Shown: positions 8,653 to 18,407 of the stretch, piece after piece
Layout of the letters: every line of letters starts with the position of its first letter
Numbering within the stretch: position 1 is the stretch's first letter
Assembly (NCBI GenBank): GCA_018371855.1
Contig: JAHAKD010000004.1
Location: 124,001 to 188,000, forward strand
From: Clostridium sp.
GTDB taxonomy: Bacteria; Bacillota; Clostridia; TANB77; CAG-508
Length of the DNA: 64,000 bases
Direction: 5' to 3'
Notes under the pieces: generated by a model
What the model was told of the DNA's origin: nothing
What the model saw: the letters and a program-made list of their open reading frames with translations, nothing else
The model's database searches: none
Position numbers and translations under genes: made by a program

Positions 8653-10142
8653 AAAAAATAAACAAAAAATATAATTCCATACGTTTTAAATTATTTATAA
8701 CACTTGCTATATCAGTTGTAGTAATAATATTGTTTTTAATTGTGTTAAATAATATAGTATTAGAATCTTTTTATTTGTACACAAAACAAGGAGCACTTGT
8801 AGATATATTTGATGAAGTAAATAAAGCATATAATACAAACCAATCAGAAAAAGTAATAACTAATATATTATCAAATTATGCAGCAAAAAGTAATTATGAC
8901 ATTATATTAGAAACACAAGATGGTATTAATTTATATACATCAAATGAAAATTTCATTCAAACGATAAATGAAATGAATGCATTAAGAAGTGATACTAACA
9001 GAAATATAATTTATGCTAATAAAAATGTTAATATAAAGAAAGTTAAAGACCCATCAGATAATATTACATATATATTATTGTCAGGCTCTTTAGATAATAA
9101 CTATAATTTGTATATAAGAATGCCAATATCTTCAATTCAAGAAAGTGTAAAAATTTCTAATACATTCTTATATTTAATTGGTGGTATAACGTTAATAATT
9201 GCAGCTATCTTAATAACGTTTATTTCTAAAAGGTTTACAGAACCTATTCAAGAATTAAACGAAATTGCCGAAAAAATGGCAAGACTTGATTTTAGCAAAA
9301 AATTTCATCCAAAAGATGTTGATGATGAAATAAATGAATTAGGAAGAAGTATTAATATAATGTCAGCCAAGCTAGAAGCAACAATACAGCAATTACGAAA
9401 TTCTAATGTTGAACTAGAAAAAGATATTGAGGAGAAATCTAAAATAGAAGAAATGAGAACTCAATTTATATCAGATGTTTCACATGAACTAAAAACGCCT
9501 ATAGCTTTAATACAAGGATATGCAGAAGGACTAGTAGAAAACGTAAATTCAGACGAGGAGAATAGACAATTTTATGCGAATGTAATATTAGATGAAGCTA
9601 ATAAAATGGATAAATTAGTAAAGCAATTATTAGAACTTATGAAGTTAGAATATGGAAAAAGAGAATTCCAAAATGCGAACTTTAATATTACAGAATTAAT
9701 ACAAGAAGTTATTAGAAAATCAAAAGTAATGCTTGAAGAAAATAATATAGAAGTTAGAATGGATATGCCAGAAGAGGTTATAGTATTTGCAGATGAATTC
9801 TATATTGAACAAGTTGTAACAAATTACTTTACAAATGCTATAAAACATGCAAAAGAAGTCTTTAGTGAAAAATACATTAAAATAAAGATAGAAATGAGAA
9901 AAAAGACCAATAAAGTTAGAGTTTATGTATTTAATACTGGAGACAATATCGAGGAAGAAAATTTACAAAGAATATGGAGACGTTTTTATAAGGTTGATTC
10001 TTCAAGAAATAGAGATAATGGTGGAACTGGTATAGGATTAGCCTTAGTAAAGGCAATAATGAATAATTATAATAATGACTTTGGGGTACAAAATAAAGAC
10101 ACAGGTGTAGAATTCTATTTTGACTTAGATATTGGTAAATAG
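8649..10142 (+). CDS. sensor histidine kinase, partner of the upstream response regulator
   Basis: The layout is typical: membrane helix 1 (about 14-38), an extracytoplasmic sensor of about 130 residues, helix 2 (about 170-192), HAMP linker, dimerisation helix with His279 in SDVSHELKTP, and an ATPase domain with NYFTNAIKHA and NGGTGIGLALVKA. The GTG start overlaps the regulator stop, so the pair is coupled. The gene ends right at a rho-independent hairpin. The signal sensed is unknown. Confidence 0.93.
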   Translation: MKKINKKYNSIRFKLFITLAISVVVIILFLIVLNNIVLESFYLYTKQGALVDIFDEVNKAYNTNQSEKVITNILSNYAAKSNYDIILETQDGINLYTSNENFIQTINEMNALRSDTNRNIIYANKNVNIKKVKDPSDNITYILLSGSLDNNYNLYIRMPISSIQESVKISNTFLYLIGGITLIIAAILITFISKRFTEPIQELNEIAEKMARLDFSKKFHPKDVDDEINELGRSINIMSAKLEATIQQLRNSNVELEKDIEEKSKIEEMRTQFISDVSHELKTPIALIQGYAEGLVENVNSDEENRQFYANVILDEANKMDKLVKQLLELMKLEYGKREFQNANFNITELIQEVIRKSKVMLEENNIEVRMDMPEEVIVFADEFYIEQVVTNYFTNAIKHAKEVFSEKYIKIKIEMRKKTNKVRVYVFNTGDNIEEENLQRIWRRFYKVDSSRNRDNGGTGIGLALVKAIMNNYNNDFGVQNKDTGVEFYFDLDIGK

Positions 10143-10176
10143 GGATTAAGGGACGTTCCTTAAATCCCTATTTTTA
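10141..10176 (+). terminator. terminator-like hairpin built from a dispersed GGGACGTTCC repeat
   Basis: AGGGATTAAGG pairs with CCTTAAATCCCT around ACGT, followed by ATTTTTAC. The 12-mer GGGACGTTCCTT (10150-10161) recurs at 28737-28748, and a related hairpin lies at 30954. It overlaps the kinase stop codon. Confidence 0.75.
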
Positions 10177-10263
10177 CGTATATAACAAGGTTAAGATACC
10201 TATATTTGTGTCAGTTTTAAAGCAGTTGTATGCATATGATGAATCCACTTGTACTATGACTTT

Positions 10264-10270
10264 TGTCGAA
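10264..10270 (+). promoter_or_regulatory. candidate Spo0A box upstream of the sortase operon
   Basis: TGTCGAA matches the 0A-box consensus exactly. It lies 20 bp ahead of a weak TTTACA-17-TAATAT promoter (10290-10318) that would drive the sortase and surface-protein genes. The rest of 10177-10359 shows no gene. A 7-mer match can occur by chance. Confidence 0.3.
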
Positions 10271-10359
10271 TAATGTCTTACGAAAAAGCTTTACAAAAAA
10301 GCAATAATACTGTAATATAATGGAAATTGCAATTTTATCATTTTATTTTTTCAAAATAG

Positions 10360-10962
10360 GTGGTGGTAGCCATATGTAATTTTAGTCATAAAAATATACT
10401 TTTAATTTCTTTTATAATTTCAATATTAATTTTTATTTTTTTTGATCAAATATTTTTTAAGAATCAAAATAAATTTTTTGAAAATTCTTTAGAAAAAATT
10501 ATTCCAGATAACATAGAAATAGAATTAAAAACTCCTAATAATACTGTAGCTATATCAGAACAGTATCAAAATAAGATAGATACCAAAAAAATTTGGCAGA
10601 TAGAAATTCCAAGGATTAATCTTGTTGCACCTATAGCAGAAGGAACAAGTGCAAATATTATGAACGAATATGTGGGTCATTTTGAAGAAACTCCTAAAAA
10701 TAAAGGCAATATTGGTTTAGCAGCTCATAATAGAGGCTATAAGGTTAATTATTTTCAAAATTTAAAATTACTACAAAAGGGAGATTTAATTATTTATACA
10801 TATAATGGTGAGATATCTAAATACAGTGTAAACGAGCTTGGAATTATAAAAGATATAGATTGGAGTAAATTAGAATCTAGTAGTCAAGATAAATTAACAT
10901 TAATAACATGTTTAGAAGATGAACCTGAATATCGTAGATATATACAGGCTGTAAAAGTATAA
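10360..10962 (+). CDS. srtD: class D sortase
   Basis: An N-terminal membrane helix (about residues 12-30) is followed by an extracytoplasmic sortase domain. The catalytic residues are visible: His123 in AAHNRGY, Cys184 in LTLITC, and Arg192/Arg193 before the end. The short length and position of the His/Cys/Arg fit class D. The enzyme would cut LPxTG-like signals and attach proteins to the wall. The start is uncertain: GTG codons at 10360 and 10363 are in frame, while the ATG at 10373 is out of frame and is followed at once by a stop. The next gene encodes a protein ending in LPKTGM, its likely substrate. Confidence 0.88.
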   Translation: MVVAICNFSHKNILLISFIISILIFIFFDQIFFKNQNKFFENSLEKIIPDNIEIELKTPNNTVAISEQYQNKIDTKKIWQIEIPRINLVAPIAEGTSANIMNEYVGHFEETPKNKGNIGLAAHNRGYKVNYFQNLKLLQKGDLIIYTYNGEISKYSVNELGIIKDIDWSKLESSSQDKLTLITCLEDEPEYRRYIQAVKV

Positions 10963-10980
10963 ATAAAAAGGAGGATAAAA

Positions 10981-12234
10981 ATGAAAAGAATAATTACAAA
11001 ATTTATATTAATTTTTACGATAATAGTATGTACATTAAATGCTATTACATTAACTACATTTGCAAATATTGATAAGAAAAATTTATATTCTAAAGGAGAT
11101 TGTGGTAGATTATTAAAAAAAGGAGATGTTGTAGTAAAAACATATATTGTTGTATATAACAATAATGGCAAAGAATATCCAGCATATTGCTTGGATAAAA
11201 ATAAAGCAGGTGTTGATGATAATATAACATATGATGTAACATTAGATGGAATTATAAAAAATGTATATATTTGGAAAGCAATAACTAATGGGTATCCATA
11301 TAAAACTCCAGAAGAGATGGGATGTAATACCATAGGAGAAGCATTTATGGCTACCAAAATGGCAGTATATTCAGTACTATATAATTATACAATAAACGAT
11401 TTTTCACCTATAGGAGAGGCTGGACAAAGAACATGGAATGCTCTAAACAATATATTGTTAAAAGTTAATGATGGAAATAATACACAGATTTCAGCAAACT
11501 TAAATATACTAGAGGAAAGTTCTAACTGGGAAGAAAATAAAGAAATGCCTGGCTGTATAAGTAAAGACTTTTATGTTAATTCCGAAGGCCCAATGAATTC
11601 ATATACAATAATTAAAGAAGATGGAACAGAAGGTACAATAATAACAGATATAAACAATATGCCAAGACAAGAATTTAAATCCAATGAAAAATTCAGAATA
11701 TCTATTCCGATAAGTGAATTAAGCGATGGAGGAAGTATAAAATTAAAAGCTTTAGCAAATGTAGAAACAAAACCGATATTTATAGGTAAAGCAGCTAATT
11801 CAAGCAATCAGGATTATGCAATAACAGGTATATCATATGAAAACGGAACAGGTGAAAAAGAAATATATTATAGTAAAAATGAAACTAAACTCAAAATAAT
11901 AAAAAAAGATGAAAATGGAGAAAAAAATTTAGCAAATGCTATTTTTCAGTTATTAGATAAAGATAAAAATGTCATTATTTCAGAGCTTATAACAGACAAA
12001 AACGGAGAAGTTGTGCTAGAAAATATACTTCCGGGAACATATTATATAAAAGAGATACAAGCACCAGCCGGCTATATTTTATATGATAATTATATACAGA
12101 TAAGACCAGAATTTAATGAAGAATTAACTGTTACAATAAAAAACTCAAAGGAAGAAAAGCCAGAAATACAAATTTCGGAAAATATTTTAAAAATAAAAAA
12201 TGAAGTAAAACGATTACCAAAAACTGGAATGTAA
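10981..12234 (+). CDS. secreted surface protein: degenerate thioester domain, Cna-B domain, terminal LPKTG
   Basis: A signal peptide (about residues 1-29, ending TTFA) is followed by a thioester-domain-like region with Cys70 in YPAYCLD. The partner motif reads ATKMAVY, with Lys126 where the family has the bond-forming Gln. A SpaA/Cna-B domain (about 299-377) comes next, then a linker and the sorting motif LPKTG. The protein stops one residue after LPKTG, with no hydrophobic segment or basic tail. Reading the bases after the stop in all three frames shows no missing anchor. It follows the class D sortase by 18 bp with a strong GGAGG site, so the two form an operon. It is likely an adhesin or pilin-type protein with an unusual anchoring mode. 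Confidence 0.8.
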   Translation: MKRIITKFILIFTIIVCTLNAITLTTFANIDKKNLYSKGDCGRLLKKGDVVVKTYIVVYNNNGKEYPAYCLDKNKAGVDDNITYDVTLDGIIKNVYIWKAITNGYPYKTPEEMGCNTIGEAFMATKMAVYSVLYNYTINDFSPIGEAGQRTWNALNNILLKVNDGNNTQISANLNILEESSNWEENKEMPGCISKDFYVNSEGPMNSYTIIKEDGTEGTIITDINNMPRQEFKSNEKFRISIPISELSDGGSIKLKALANVETKPIFIGKAANSSNQDYAITGISYENGTGEKEIYYSKNETKLKIIKKDENGEKNLANAIFQLLDKDKNVIISELITDKNGEVVLENILPGTYYIKEIQAPAGYILYDNYIQIRPEFNEELTVTIKNSKEEKPEIQISENILKIKNEVKRLPKTGM

Positions 12235-12259
12235 AAAATAAATAGATATATAAATTTCA

Positions 12260-12288
12260 TTGACAGATATTTGCCAAAAATATATAAT
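12260..12288 (+). promoter_or_regulatory. strong sigma-A promoter of the WG-repeat gene
   Basis: TTGACA (12260-12265) and TATAAT (12283-12288) match the consensus perfectly at 17-bp spacing. Confidence 0.8.
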
Positions 12289-12350
12289 TATGTAGAACGT
12301 GACTATAACTAACGAAAAATGGGAATATTCAAATAGGAGGAATATTTGTA

Positions 12351-14135
12351 ATGAAATTTCAAGAAAGAAAAGATAATAGAAAACTAAAGAGAATAAGTTT
12401 AAGTGTAGTAGCTGTAATTATAATAATAGCTATAATTACGGGAATTATAATAGCTATAAATAAAGCAAAAGAGAATTATACTGTAGAAGAAATCTCATCT
12501 GCAGATATAAACTATTATAAAATAATTAGTGATGGCAAAGCAGGAGTTATAGATAAAGACGGAAAAGTTATTATCGAACCAGAATATAACACAATAAAGA
12601 TTCCAAATCCCAAAGAAGCTATATTTATCTGCATATATGATTACAATGCTGCATCAGGTGAATATAAAACAAAGGTATTAAATGAAAAAAATGAAGAAAT
12701 ATTAACTAATTACGAAAATGTAAATACTATAGATGTAAAGGAAATCGTAAGTAGTATTCCATATGAAAAAACAGTATTACAATATCAGAAAGATGGTAAA
12801 TATGGAATTATAGATTTTAATGGAAAAGATATAACAAGGCCAATATATGAAGAAATAAGAAATATGCCATACAGGGAAGGCGAATTAATTGTAAAAAAAG
12901 ATGGTAAATATGGTGTTATAAATATAAATGGTGGTAAATTAGTAAATTTTGAATATGATTATATAACAGGAGATAATTATTACAGTATAGAAAAAGAATA
13001 TGCATTAGATGGTTATATAGTAGGAAAAAATGATGAAAATGGAAAAATGCAATATGGTTACTTAAATAGTGATAGGCAACAATATTTAGAAACAGATTTT
13101 GATAGAATATATAGAATGAATAATGTAAAAAATGATGCTAATACTTATTTAGTTGCAGAAAAAAGCGGAAAAATACAACTATATAAAAATGATAAAGTGT
13201 TACTAGATAATAATTATCAATCTATAAATTATAATGAAGATAGTGAATTATTAATATTAAAGAAAGATAATAAATTCGGAGTAACAGATTTAAATGGTAA
13301 ACAAATTTTAAATGTAGAATATGACCAAATACAAATTCCAGGAAATTATATACTAGCAACAAAAAATGGAAATTCAGAAACCTATGACTTAGCAGGTACA
13401 AAACAGGAAAATCTTAGATATGCCAATGTATTAAAAACTTCAAATGAAAATTACAGTATAACAATTGATACAAATGATAAATATGGTGTTATCTCAAAAG
13501 ACGGAAATACATTAATAGAAAATAAATATAATTATATACAATATTTATATGATAACTATTTTATTGTAGGTGGAGATTCTGGTAAATCAGGAATAGTAAA
13601 TGATAAAGGAGAAGAAATTCTTCCAACAAATTACGAAGTTATTCAAAAATTAGATAATAGTGATATTATTCAAACAATGGCAGGAAATGTTTTAGAGTTA
13701 TATAATAAGCAAATGACTAAGATAATATCAATGGAAAATGGAAAATTAGATATAAAAGATAATTATGTAAAAGTATATTCTAGTACACAAACTGCTTATG
13801 TAAGTTTAGATGGATCATTAAAAACAGATTTTGAAATATTCCCAGAAAATACACTTTTTGCATCAGAAAAAGATGGAAAATGGGGATTTGTAGATAAAAA
13901 TAACAATGTAAAAATAGATTACCAATATGATAAGGTTACAGAATTAAATGAATTAGGATTTGCTGGAATAAAAAAGGACGGTAAGTGGGGCGTTATAGAT
14001 AAAGATGGTAATGTGATTTTAGAACCTACTTACACTATACCAGAACAAAATGGAGAACCTTATTTTATAGGAAAATATTATAAAGTTATTTCTGGCTATG
14101 AAGAAGAATATTTTACAGACGATGTAAACGAATAA
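12351..14135 (+). CDS. membrane-anchored WG-repeat protein
   Basis: A membrane helix (about residues 17-36) anchors a long extracytoplasmic region made of WG/KWG repeats. Examples are DGKAGVIDKDGKVIIEP, DGKYGVININGGKLV, DGKWGFVDKNNNVKIDY and DGKWGVIDKDGNVILEP, each about 45-60 residues apart. WG repeats form beta structures and are often found in surface or protein-binding proteins; no enzymatic activity is known. AATAGGAGGAATATT precedes the ATG. It has its own consensus promoter. Confidence 0.85.
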   Translation: MKFQERKDNRKLKRISLSVVAVIIIIAIITGIIIAINKAKENYTVEEISSADINYYKIISDGKAGVIDKDGKVIIEPEYNTIKIPNPKEAIFICIYDYNAASGEYKTKVLNEKNEEILTNYENVNTIDVKEIVSSIPYEKTVLQYQKDGKYGIIDFNGKDITRPIYEEIRNMPYREGELIVKKDGKYGVININGGKLVNFEYDYITGDNYYSIEKEYALDGYIVGKNDENGKMQYGYLNSDRQQYLETDFDRIYRMNNVKNDANTYLVAEKSGKIQLYKNDKVLLDNNYQSINYNEDSELLILKKDNKFGVTDLNGKQILNVEYDQIQIPGNYILATKNGNSETYDLAGTKQENLRYANVLKTSNENYSITIDTNDKYGVISKDGNTLIENKYNYIQYLYDNYFIVGGDSGKSGIVNDKGEEILPTNYEVIQKLDNSDIIQTMAGNVLELYNKQMTKIISMENGKLDIKDNYVKVYSSTQTAYVSLDGSLKTDFEIFPENTLFASEKDGKWGFVDKNNNVKIDYQYDKVTELNELGFAGIKKDGKWGVIDKDGNVILEPTYTIPEQNGEPYFIGKYYKVISGYEEEYFTDDVNE

Positions 14136-14168
14136 AAAAGCGCAATAGTTAAATAAAAAATCACAAAA

Positions 14169-14198
14169 GATAATAGGGCGTAAAGGCGCCCTATTATC
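14169..14198. terminator. perfect 12-bp inverted repeat between genes
   Basis: GATAATAGGGCG and CGCCCTATTATC pair perfectly around a 6-base loop. No T-run follows on the plus strand; the minus strand has TTTTGTGATTTTTT after the stem. It could be a weak terminator, or a structure that affects the next gene, whose ribosome-binding site starts about 15 bases later. Confidence 0.5.
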
Positions 14199-14220
14199 AA
14201 ATTTAGAAAGAAGGAATAAA

Positions 14221-15474
14221 ATGTACCAAGAATTAGAAATATCAAATAAAGTAGAAGAATTAGCAATTAAGGCAGAAAACGAATTAAAAGAAGAATTTAG
14301 TAAAATAGAAAGAGTATGCGAAATTAATAGTTTAAAAGTATTAAAAGCATTTCAAGATAACAACTTATCAGAAATCCATTTCGGAACAACAACAGGATAT
14401 GGATATAGTGATATAGGAAGAGAAACAATAGAGAAAATATATGCACAAATATTTAAAGCAGAAGACAGTTTAGTAAGGAATCAATTTATTTCCGGTACTC
14501 ATGCATTAACTGTAACATTATTTGGTTTATTAAGACCAGGAGATACATTACTTAGTATTACAGGTGAACCATATGATACATTACATGAAGTAATTGGAAT
14601 AAAGGAAAATAATAGTTCTTTAAAATCATTTGGAGTAAACTATGAGCAAATCGAATTAGTAAATAATGATTTTGATTATGAAAAAATACAAGAGACTTTA
14701 AAGAATAATAAGATAAAACTTATAGAAATTCAAAGATCAAAGGGATATTCAACAAGAAAAACAATTAGTATAGGAAAATTAGAAAAAGTAATAAAGAAAA
14801 TAAGAGAAGTTGATACAAATGTAATAATTATGGTAGATAATTGTTATTGTGAATTTGTTACAGAAAAAGAGCCAATAGAAGTAGGTGCAGATATTGCAGT
14901 TGGATCTTTGATTAAAAATTTAGGAGCAGGGATAGCTCCAAATGGCGCATATGTAGTAGGCAAAGAAGATTTAATTAATTTAGTTGCAGAAAGATTAACA
15001 GCTCCAGGAGAAGGAAAAGAGGTTGGCCCAACATTAGGTGTTAATAAACAATTCTTAGAAGGATTATTTTTTGCTCCAAGTGTTGTAGCAAGTAGTTTAA
15101 AAACAGCTGTATTAACTAGTAAGATAATGGAAGAGCTTGGATATAAAACAGAACCTATGTATAATGAAGAAAGAGCAGACATTGTACAAAATATAGAATT
15201 TGGAAATCCAGATGATCTTATAAAATATTGTCAAGGAATACAAATGGGATCACCAGTAGATTCAAACTCTGTAGCAGAACCATGGGATATGCCTGGATAT
15301 ACAGATAAAATAATTATGGCTGCAGGAGCCTTTACACAAGGGTCTTCAATAGAATTATCTTGTGATGGACCAATAAGATCTCCGTATATAGCATTTCAAC
15401 AAGGTGGACTAACATATCAATATGGAAAGCTAGGTGTTTTAAAAGCTGTAGAGAATTTGTTAAAAAATAAATAG
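14221..15474 (+). CDS. ynbB: PLP-dependent methionine gamma-lyase / aluminium-resistance (YnbB) family protein
   Basis: The 417-residue protein has the YnbB signature GYGYSDIGRE, the PLP-binding region FISGTHALTVTLFG, and the lysine in GSLIKNLGAGIAPNG that would form the Schiff base. The family belongs to the fold-type I Cys/Met metabolism enzymes and is called methionine gamma-lyase or aluminium-resistance protein; the natural substrate is not settled. The start follows AGAAAGAAGG. The stop is close to the next gene, so the two are probably co-transcribed. Confidence 0.88.
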   Translation: MYQELEISNKVEELAIKAENELKEEFSKIERVCEINSLKVLKAFQDNNLSEIHFGTTTGYGYSDIGRETIEKIYAQIFKAEDSLVRNQFISGTHALTVTLFGLLRPGDTLLSITGEPYDTLHEVIGIKENNSSLKSFGVNYEQIELVNNDFDYEKIQETLKNNKIKLIEIQRSKGYSTRKTISIGKLEKVIKKIREVDTNVIIMVDNCYCEFVTEKEPIEVGADIAVGSLIKNLGAGIAPNGAYVVGKEDLINLVAERLTAPGEGKEVGPTLGVNKQFLEGLFFAPSVVASSLKTAVLTSKIMEELGYKTEPMYNEERADIVQNIEFGNPDDLIKYCQGIQMGSPVDSNSVAEPWDMPGYTDKIIMAAGAFTQGSSIELSCDGPIRSPYIAFQQGGLTYQYGKLGVLKAVENLLKNK

Positions 15475-15488
15475 GAAAGATGAAGAAT

Positions 15489-16763
15489 ATGAAAGTAGTA
15501 GTAATAGGCGGGGGACCAGCTGGAATGATGGCTGCGATAACCTCTGCAAAACAAGGTAATGATGTAATTTTATTAGAAAAAATGAAAAGTTGTGGAAGAA
15601 AACTATTAATTACAGGAAAAGGTAGATGTAATATTACAAGTAGTTTGCCAATGGATAAGTTTATAGAAAATATTCCGGAGAATGGTAAATTTTTATATAG
15701 TGCCTTTAAGAATTTTACTAATCAAGATATTATAACTTTGTTAAAAGAAAACAATGTTAATGTAAAAGAAGAAAGAGGAAATAGGATTTTTCCTCTTTCT
15801 GATAAGTCATTAGATGTTTTACAAGCATTTGAAAACGAAATGAAAAAGAATAATGTAAAAATATATACAGAAACAGAAGTAAAAGAGATTAAAATAAAGG
15901 ACAATGCAGTAAATAAAGTTATTTATTTAAATAAAAGAAGTGGTGTAGTAGAAGAAATATTAACAGAGAAAGTAATATTAGCAACAGGAGGAAAAAGTTA
16001 TCCACTTACAGGTTCTACTGGTGATGGATATAAGATTGCAAAAGAATTTGGACATATTATAACTAAAATAAGTGGTTCATTGGTTCCTTTGATTTCTAAA
16101 AATGAAGATTTACAGTTATGCCAAACAATGCAAGGGCTATCTTTAAGAAATATTTCTATGAAAATTGTAGATGAAGAGAAAAATAAAAAGATATACGAGG
16201 ATTTTGGAGAATTGCTATTTACACATTTCGGAGTATCTGGTCCAACAATATTAAGTAGTTCTGCACATATATTAAGATATAAAAATGTAGAAGAATTATT
16301 ACAAAAGGGAAAAATAAAATTACAAATAGATTTAAAACCAGCCCTAAATGAAGAAAAATTAAATCTACGTTTACTTAGAGATTTTGAAAAGTTTAAAAAT
16401 AAACAAATTATAAATAGTTTAAATGAATTATTACCTAAAAAAATGATAGAGCCAGTTATTAAAAAAGCGAAAATTAAAAATGAAAAAAGAATTAATGAAA
16501 TTACTAAACAAGAAAGAGAAAATTTAATTCGTGTAATAAAATGTTTTGAAATTACAATTAGTGGATTTAGACCAATAGAAGAAGCCATAATTACACGAGG
16601 AGGAATTAATGTAAAAGAGATAAATCCTAAAACAATGGAGTCAAAACTTATAAAAGGATTATATTTTGCCGGAGAAATTATAGATGTAGATGCTTATACT
16701 GGTGGATTTAATTTGCAGATAGCATATTCAACTGGTTATACAGCAGGATTAAATAGTAATTAA
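15489..16763 (+). CDS. BaiN/HI0933-family FAD-dependent oxidoreductase
   Basis: The N-terminus has the dinucleotide-binding motif VVVIGGGPAGMMAA, followed by GRKLLITGKGRCNIT, a hallmark of the HI0933/YhiN flavoproteins. ATGGKSYPLTGSTGDG and the C-terminal YFAGEIIDVDAYTGGFNLQ complete the family pattern. Members include BaiN-type bile-acid reductases, but most have no proven substrate. ATG 15489 has the better spacing from AGGAAAG; ATG 15480 is nearly adjacent to it and is less likely. Confidence 0.88.
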   Translation: MKVVVIGGGPAGMMAAITSAKQGNDVILLEKMKSCGRKLLITGKGRCNITSSLPMDKFIENIPENGKFLYSAFKNFTNQDIITLLKENNVNVKEERGNRIFPLSDKSLDVLQAFENEMKKNNVKIYTETEVKEIKIKDNAVNKVIYLNKRSGVVEEILTEKVILATGGKSYPLTGSTGDGYKIAKEFGHIITKISGSLVPLISKNEDLQLCQTMQGLSLRNISMKIVDEEKNKKIYEDFGELLFTHFGVSGPTILSSSAHILRYKNVEELLQKGKIKLQIDLKPALNEEKLNLRLLRDFEKFKNKQIINSLNELLPKKMIEPVIKKAKIKNEKRINEITKQERENLIRVIKCFEITISGFRPIEEAIITRGGINVKEINPKTMESKLIKGLYFAGEIIDVDAYTGGFNLQIAYSTGYTAGLNSN

Positions 16764-16774
16764 AGGGTGAATAA

Positions 16775-17392
16775 ATGAAAGTATATAATACTATTGAAAA
16801 ACAGGAAACAAGCGAACTAGTAGAGAAAAAGTCAAAATTTATAGCTAACATATTTTATGTTAGTACAACACAAGAAGCAGAAGAAAAACTAGAGCAAATA
16901 AGAAAGAAATATTATGATGCTAGACATAATTGCTATGCATATAGAGTAATAGAAGACGGTAACATAATAGATAGGAGTAGTGATGATGGTGAACCATCAG
17001 GGACAGCAGGAGCACCAATGCTTAACATTTTAAAAAAAGAAAATTTATGTAATGTTTTGGTTGTAGTTACAAGGTACTTTGGAGGTATATTGCTTGGAAC
17101 AGGTGGATTAGTAAGAGCATATTCACAAAGTACACAAGATGTAATAGAGAAAAGTGTTATAATATTAAAACAAGAAGGATATGTTGCAACATTAGAAGTA
17201 GAATATAAAGATTTAGAAAAGTTAAGATATTTTTGTAAGAAAAAAGAGATAAAAATAATAGATATAAAATATTTGGAAAATGTTAGTGTGAAATTAGAGT
17301 TTAAAAAAGAAGAAAAAGAAGTATTTAGGAATAAAGAAAACTTAAATTTTGATTATTTAAATTATGAAATTATACAAGAAAAATTTATATAA
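16775..17392 (+). CDS. yigZ: YigZ/IMPACT-family protein
   Basis: The protein starts with the family pattern KKSKFIA and contains ARHNCYAYR, DDGEPSGTAGAPML and VTRYFGGILLGTGGLVRAYSQ, all typical of YigZ/UPF0029. The second, ferredoxin-like half is also present (205 residues in total). The role is uncertain: related eukaryotic IMPACT proteins act on translational control. It lies 11 bp after the flavoprotein gene and is probably in the same transcript. Confidence 0.92.
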   Translation: MKVYNTIEKQETSELVEKKSKFIANIFYVSTTQEAEEKLEQIRKKYYDARHNCYAYRVIEDGNIIDRSSDDGEPSGTAGAPMLNILKKENLCNVLVVVTRYFGGILLGTGGLVRAYSQSTQDVIEKSVIILKQEGYVATLEVEYKDLEKLRYFCKKKEIKIIDIKYLENVSVKLEFKKEEKEVFRNKENLNFDYLNYEIIQEKFI

Positions 17393-17464
17393 TATGAAAT
17401 AGTGATTTTTTCTGGCAAAATACAAAATCTTCCAATATAACTTGAAAAAATTTCCAAAAAGCAC

Positions 17465-17493
17465 TTGCAAAAAATGGAAAAAGATAATATAAT
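17465..17493 (+). promoter_or_regulatory. vegetative promoter of spo0A
   Basis: TTGCAA (17465-17470) and TATAAT (17488-17493) are spaced 17 bp apart, 46 bp before the TTG start. Confidence 0.65.
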
Positions 17494-17539
17494 TTGAATT
17501 GTAAAAAATTTACAAATTCTAACAGTAGGGGGAAGAAAA

Positions 17540-18355
17540 TTGAAAGAGAAAATTACTATATTAATTGCTGATGATAATATTGATTTTACAAGGACTTTAT
17601 CAGCATATTTAGAAAAAATGGAAGATATTGAAGTTGTAGGTATTGCAAAGGATGGAAATGAAGCTTTTGAAATTATTAAAGGAACACATCCAGATATTTT
17701 ATTACTAGATGTAATAATGCCACATTTAGATGGAATTGGAGTTTTAGAAAAGCTTAATGAAACTACAATGACTAAAAAGCCAATAAGTATAATGTTATCT
17801 GCAGTAGGTCAAGATAAAATTACTCAAAAGGCAATATCATTGGGTGCACAATATTATGTTGTAAAACCATTTGATATAGAACTTTTAATAAAAAGAATAA
17901 GAGATTTAAGATATTATCAACCTACTCCAAATAATAATTTTATTGCAAGAGAAAGCAAACCACAATACATAGATATATCTCCAGAAAATAAGAAAGATGA
18001 AAGAAATTTAGAGGCTTTGGTAACAAATTTAATACATGAAGTAGGAGTACCAGCGCATATAAAAGGATATCAATATTTAAGAGAAGCAATTATGATGGTA
18101 GTAAATGATATAGAAGTAATAAATCAAATAACAAAACAATTATATCCCGACATAGCTAAGAAATTCCACACAACACCAAGTAGAGTAGAACGTGCAATTC
18201 GTCATGCAATAGAAGTTGCATGGAGTAGAGGAAAAGCAGATGAAGTAGAAAATATATTTGGATATACTGTATCTGCTACAAAAGGAAAACCTACAAATAG
18301 TGAATTTATAGCAATGATAGCTGATAAGCTAAGACTAGAGTTAAAGAGTGCATAG
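17540..18355 (+). CDS. spo0A: Spo0A, master regulator of sporulation
   Basis: The receiver domain has acidic DD (residues 11-12), phospho-acceptor Asp57 in LLLDVIMPH, and Lys in VVKPFD. The C-terminal domain is the Spo0A effector fold, with [20 protein letters not shown] as recognition region and the standard ending [19 protein letters not shown]. When phosphorylated, Spo0A starts sporulation and switches stationary-phase genes. The start is TTG after AGTAGGGGGAAG. The last 12 codons and the stop appear to come from a mobile element: the displaced older 3' end survives at 22701-22754 and encodes the same residues with different codons. The native-looking terminator is also displaced 4.4 kb away. 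Confidence 0.97.
   Translation: MKEKITILIADDNIDFTRTLSAYLEKMEDIEVVGIAKDGNEAFEIIKGTHPDILLLDVIMPHLDGIGVLEKLNETTMTKKPISIMLSAVGQDKITQKAISLGAQYYVVKPFDIELLIKRIRDLRYYQPTPNNNFIARESKPQYIDISPENKKDERNLEALVTNLIHEVGVPAHIKGYQYLREAIMMVVNDIEVINQITKQLYPDIAKKFHTTPSRVERAIRHAIEVAWSRGKADEVENIFGYTVSATKGKPTNSEFIAMIADKLRLELKSA
18302..18318 (+). repeat. left attachment-site core in spo0A
   Basis: This is the left copy of the 17-bp direct repeat, covering the codons for EFIAM and the first two bases of the next Ile. TTATAGC and GCTGATAA around AATGATA form imperfect inverted half-sites, as expected for a tyrosine-recombinase crossover site. Confidence 0.75.
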
Positions 18356-18407
18356 AATTTGTGGAAAGACTAGAAGCGGAATTAATACAAAGCTGGAAAA
18401 AATAACC

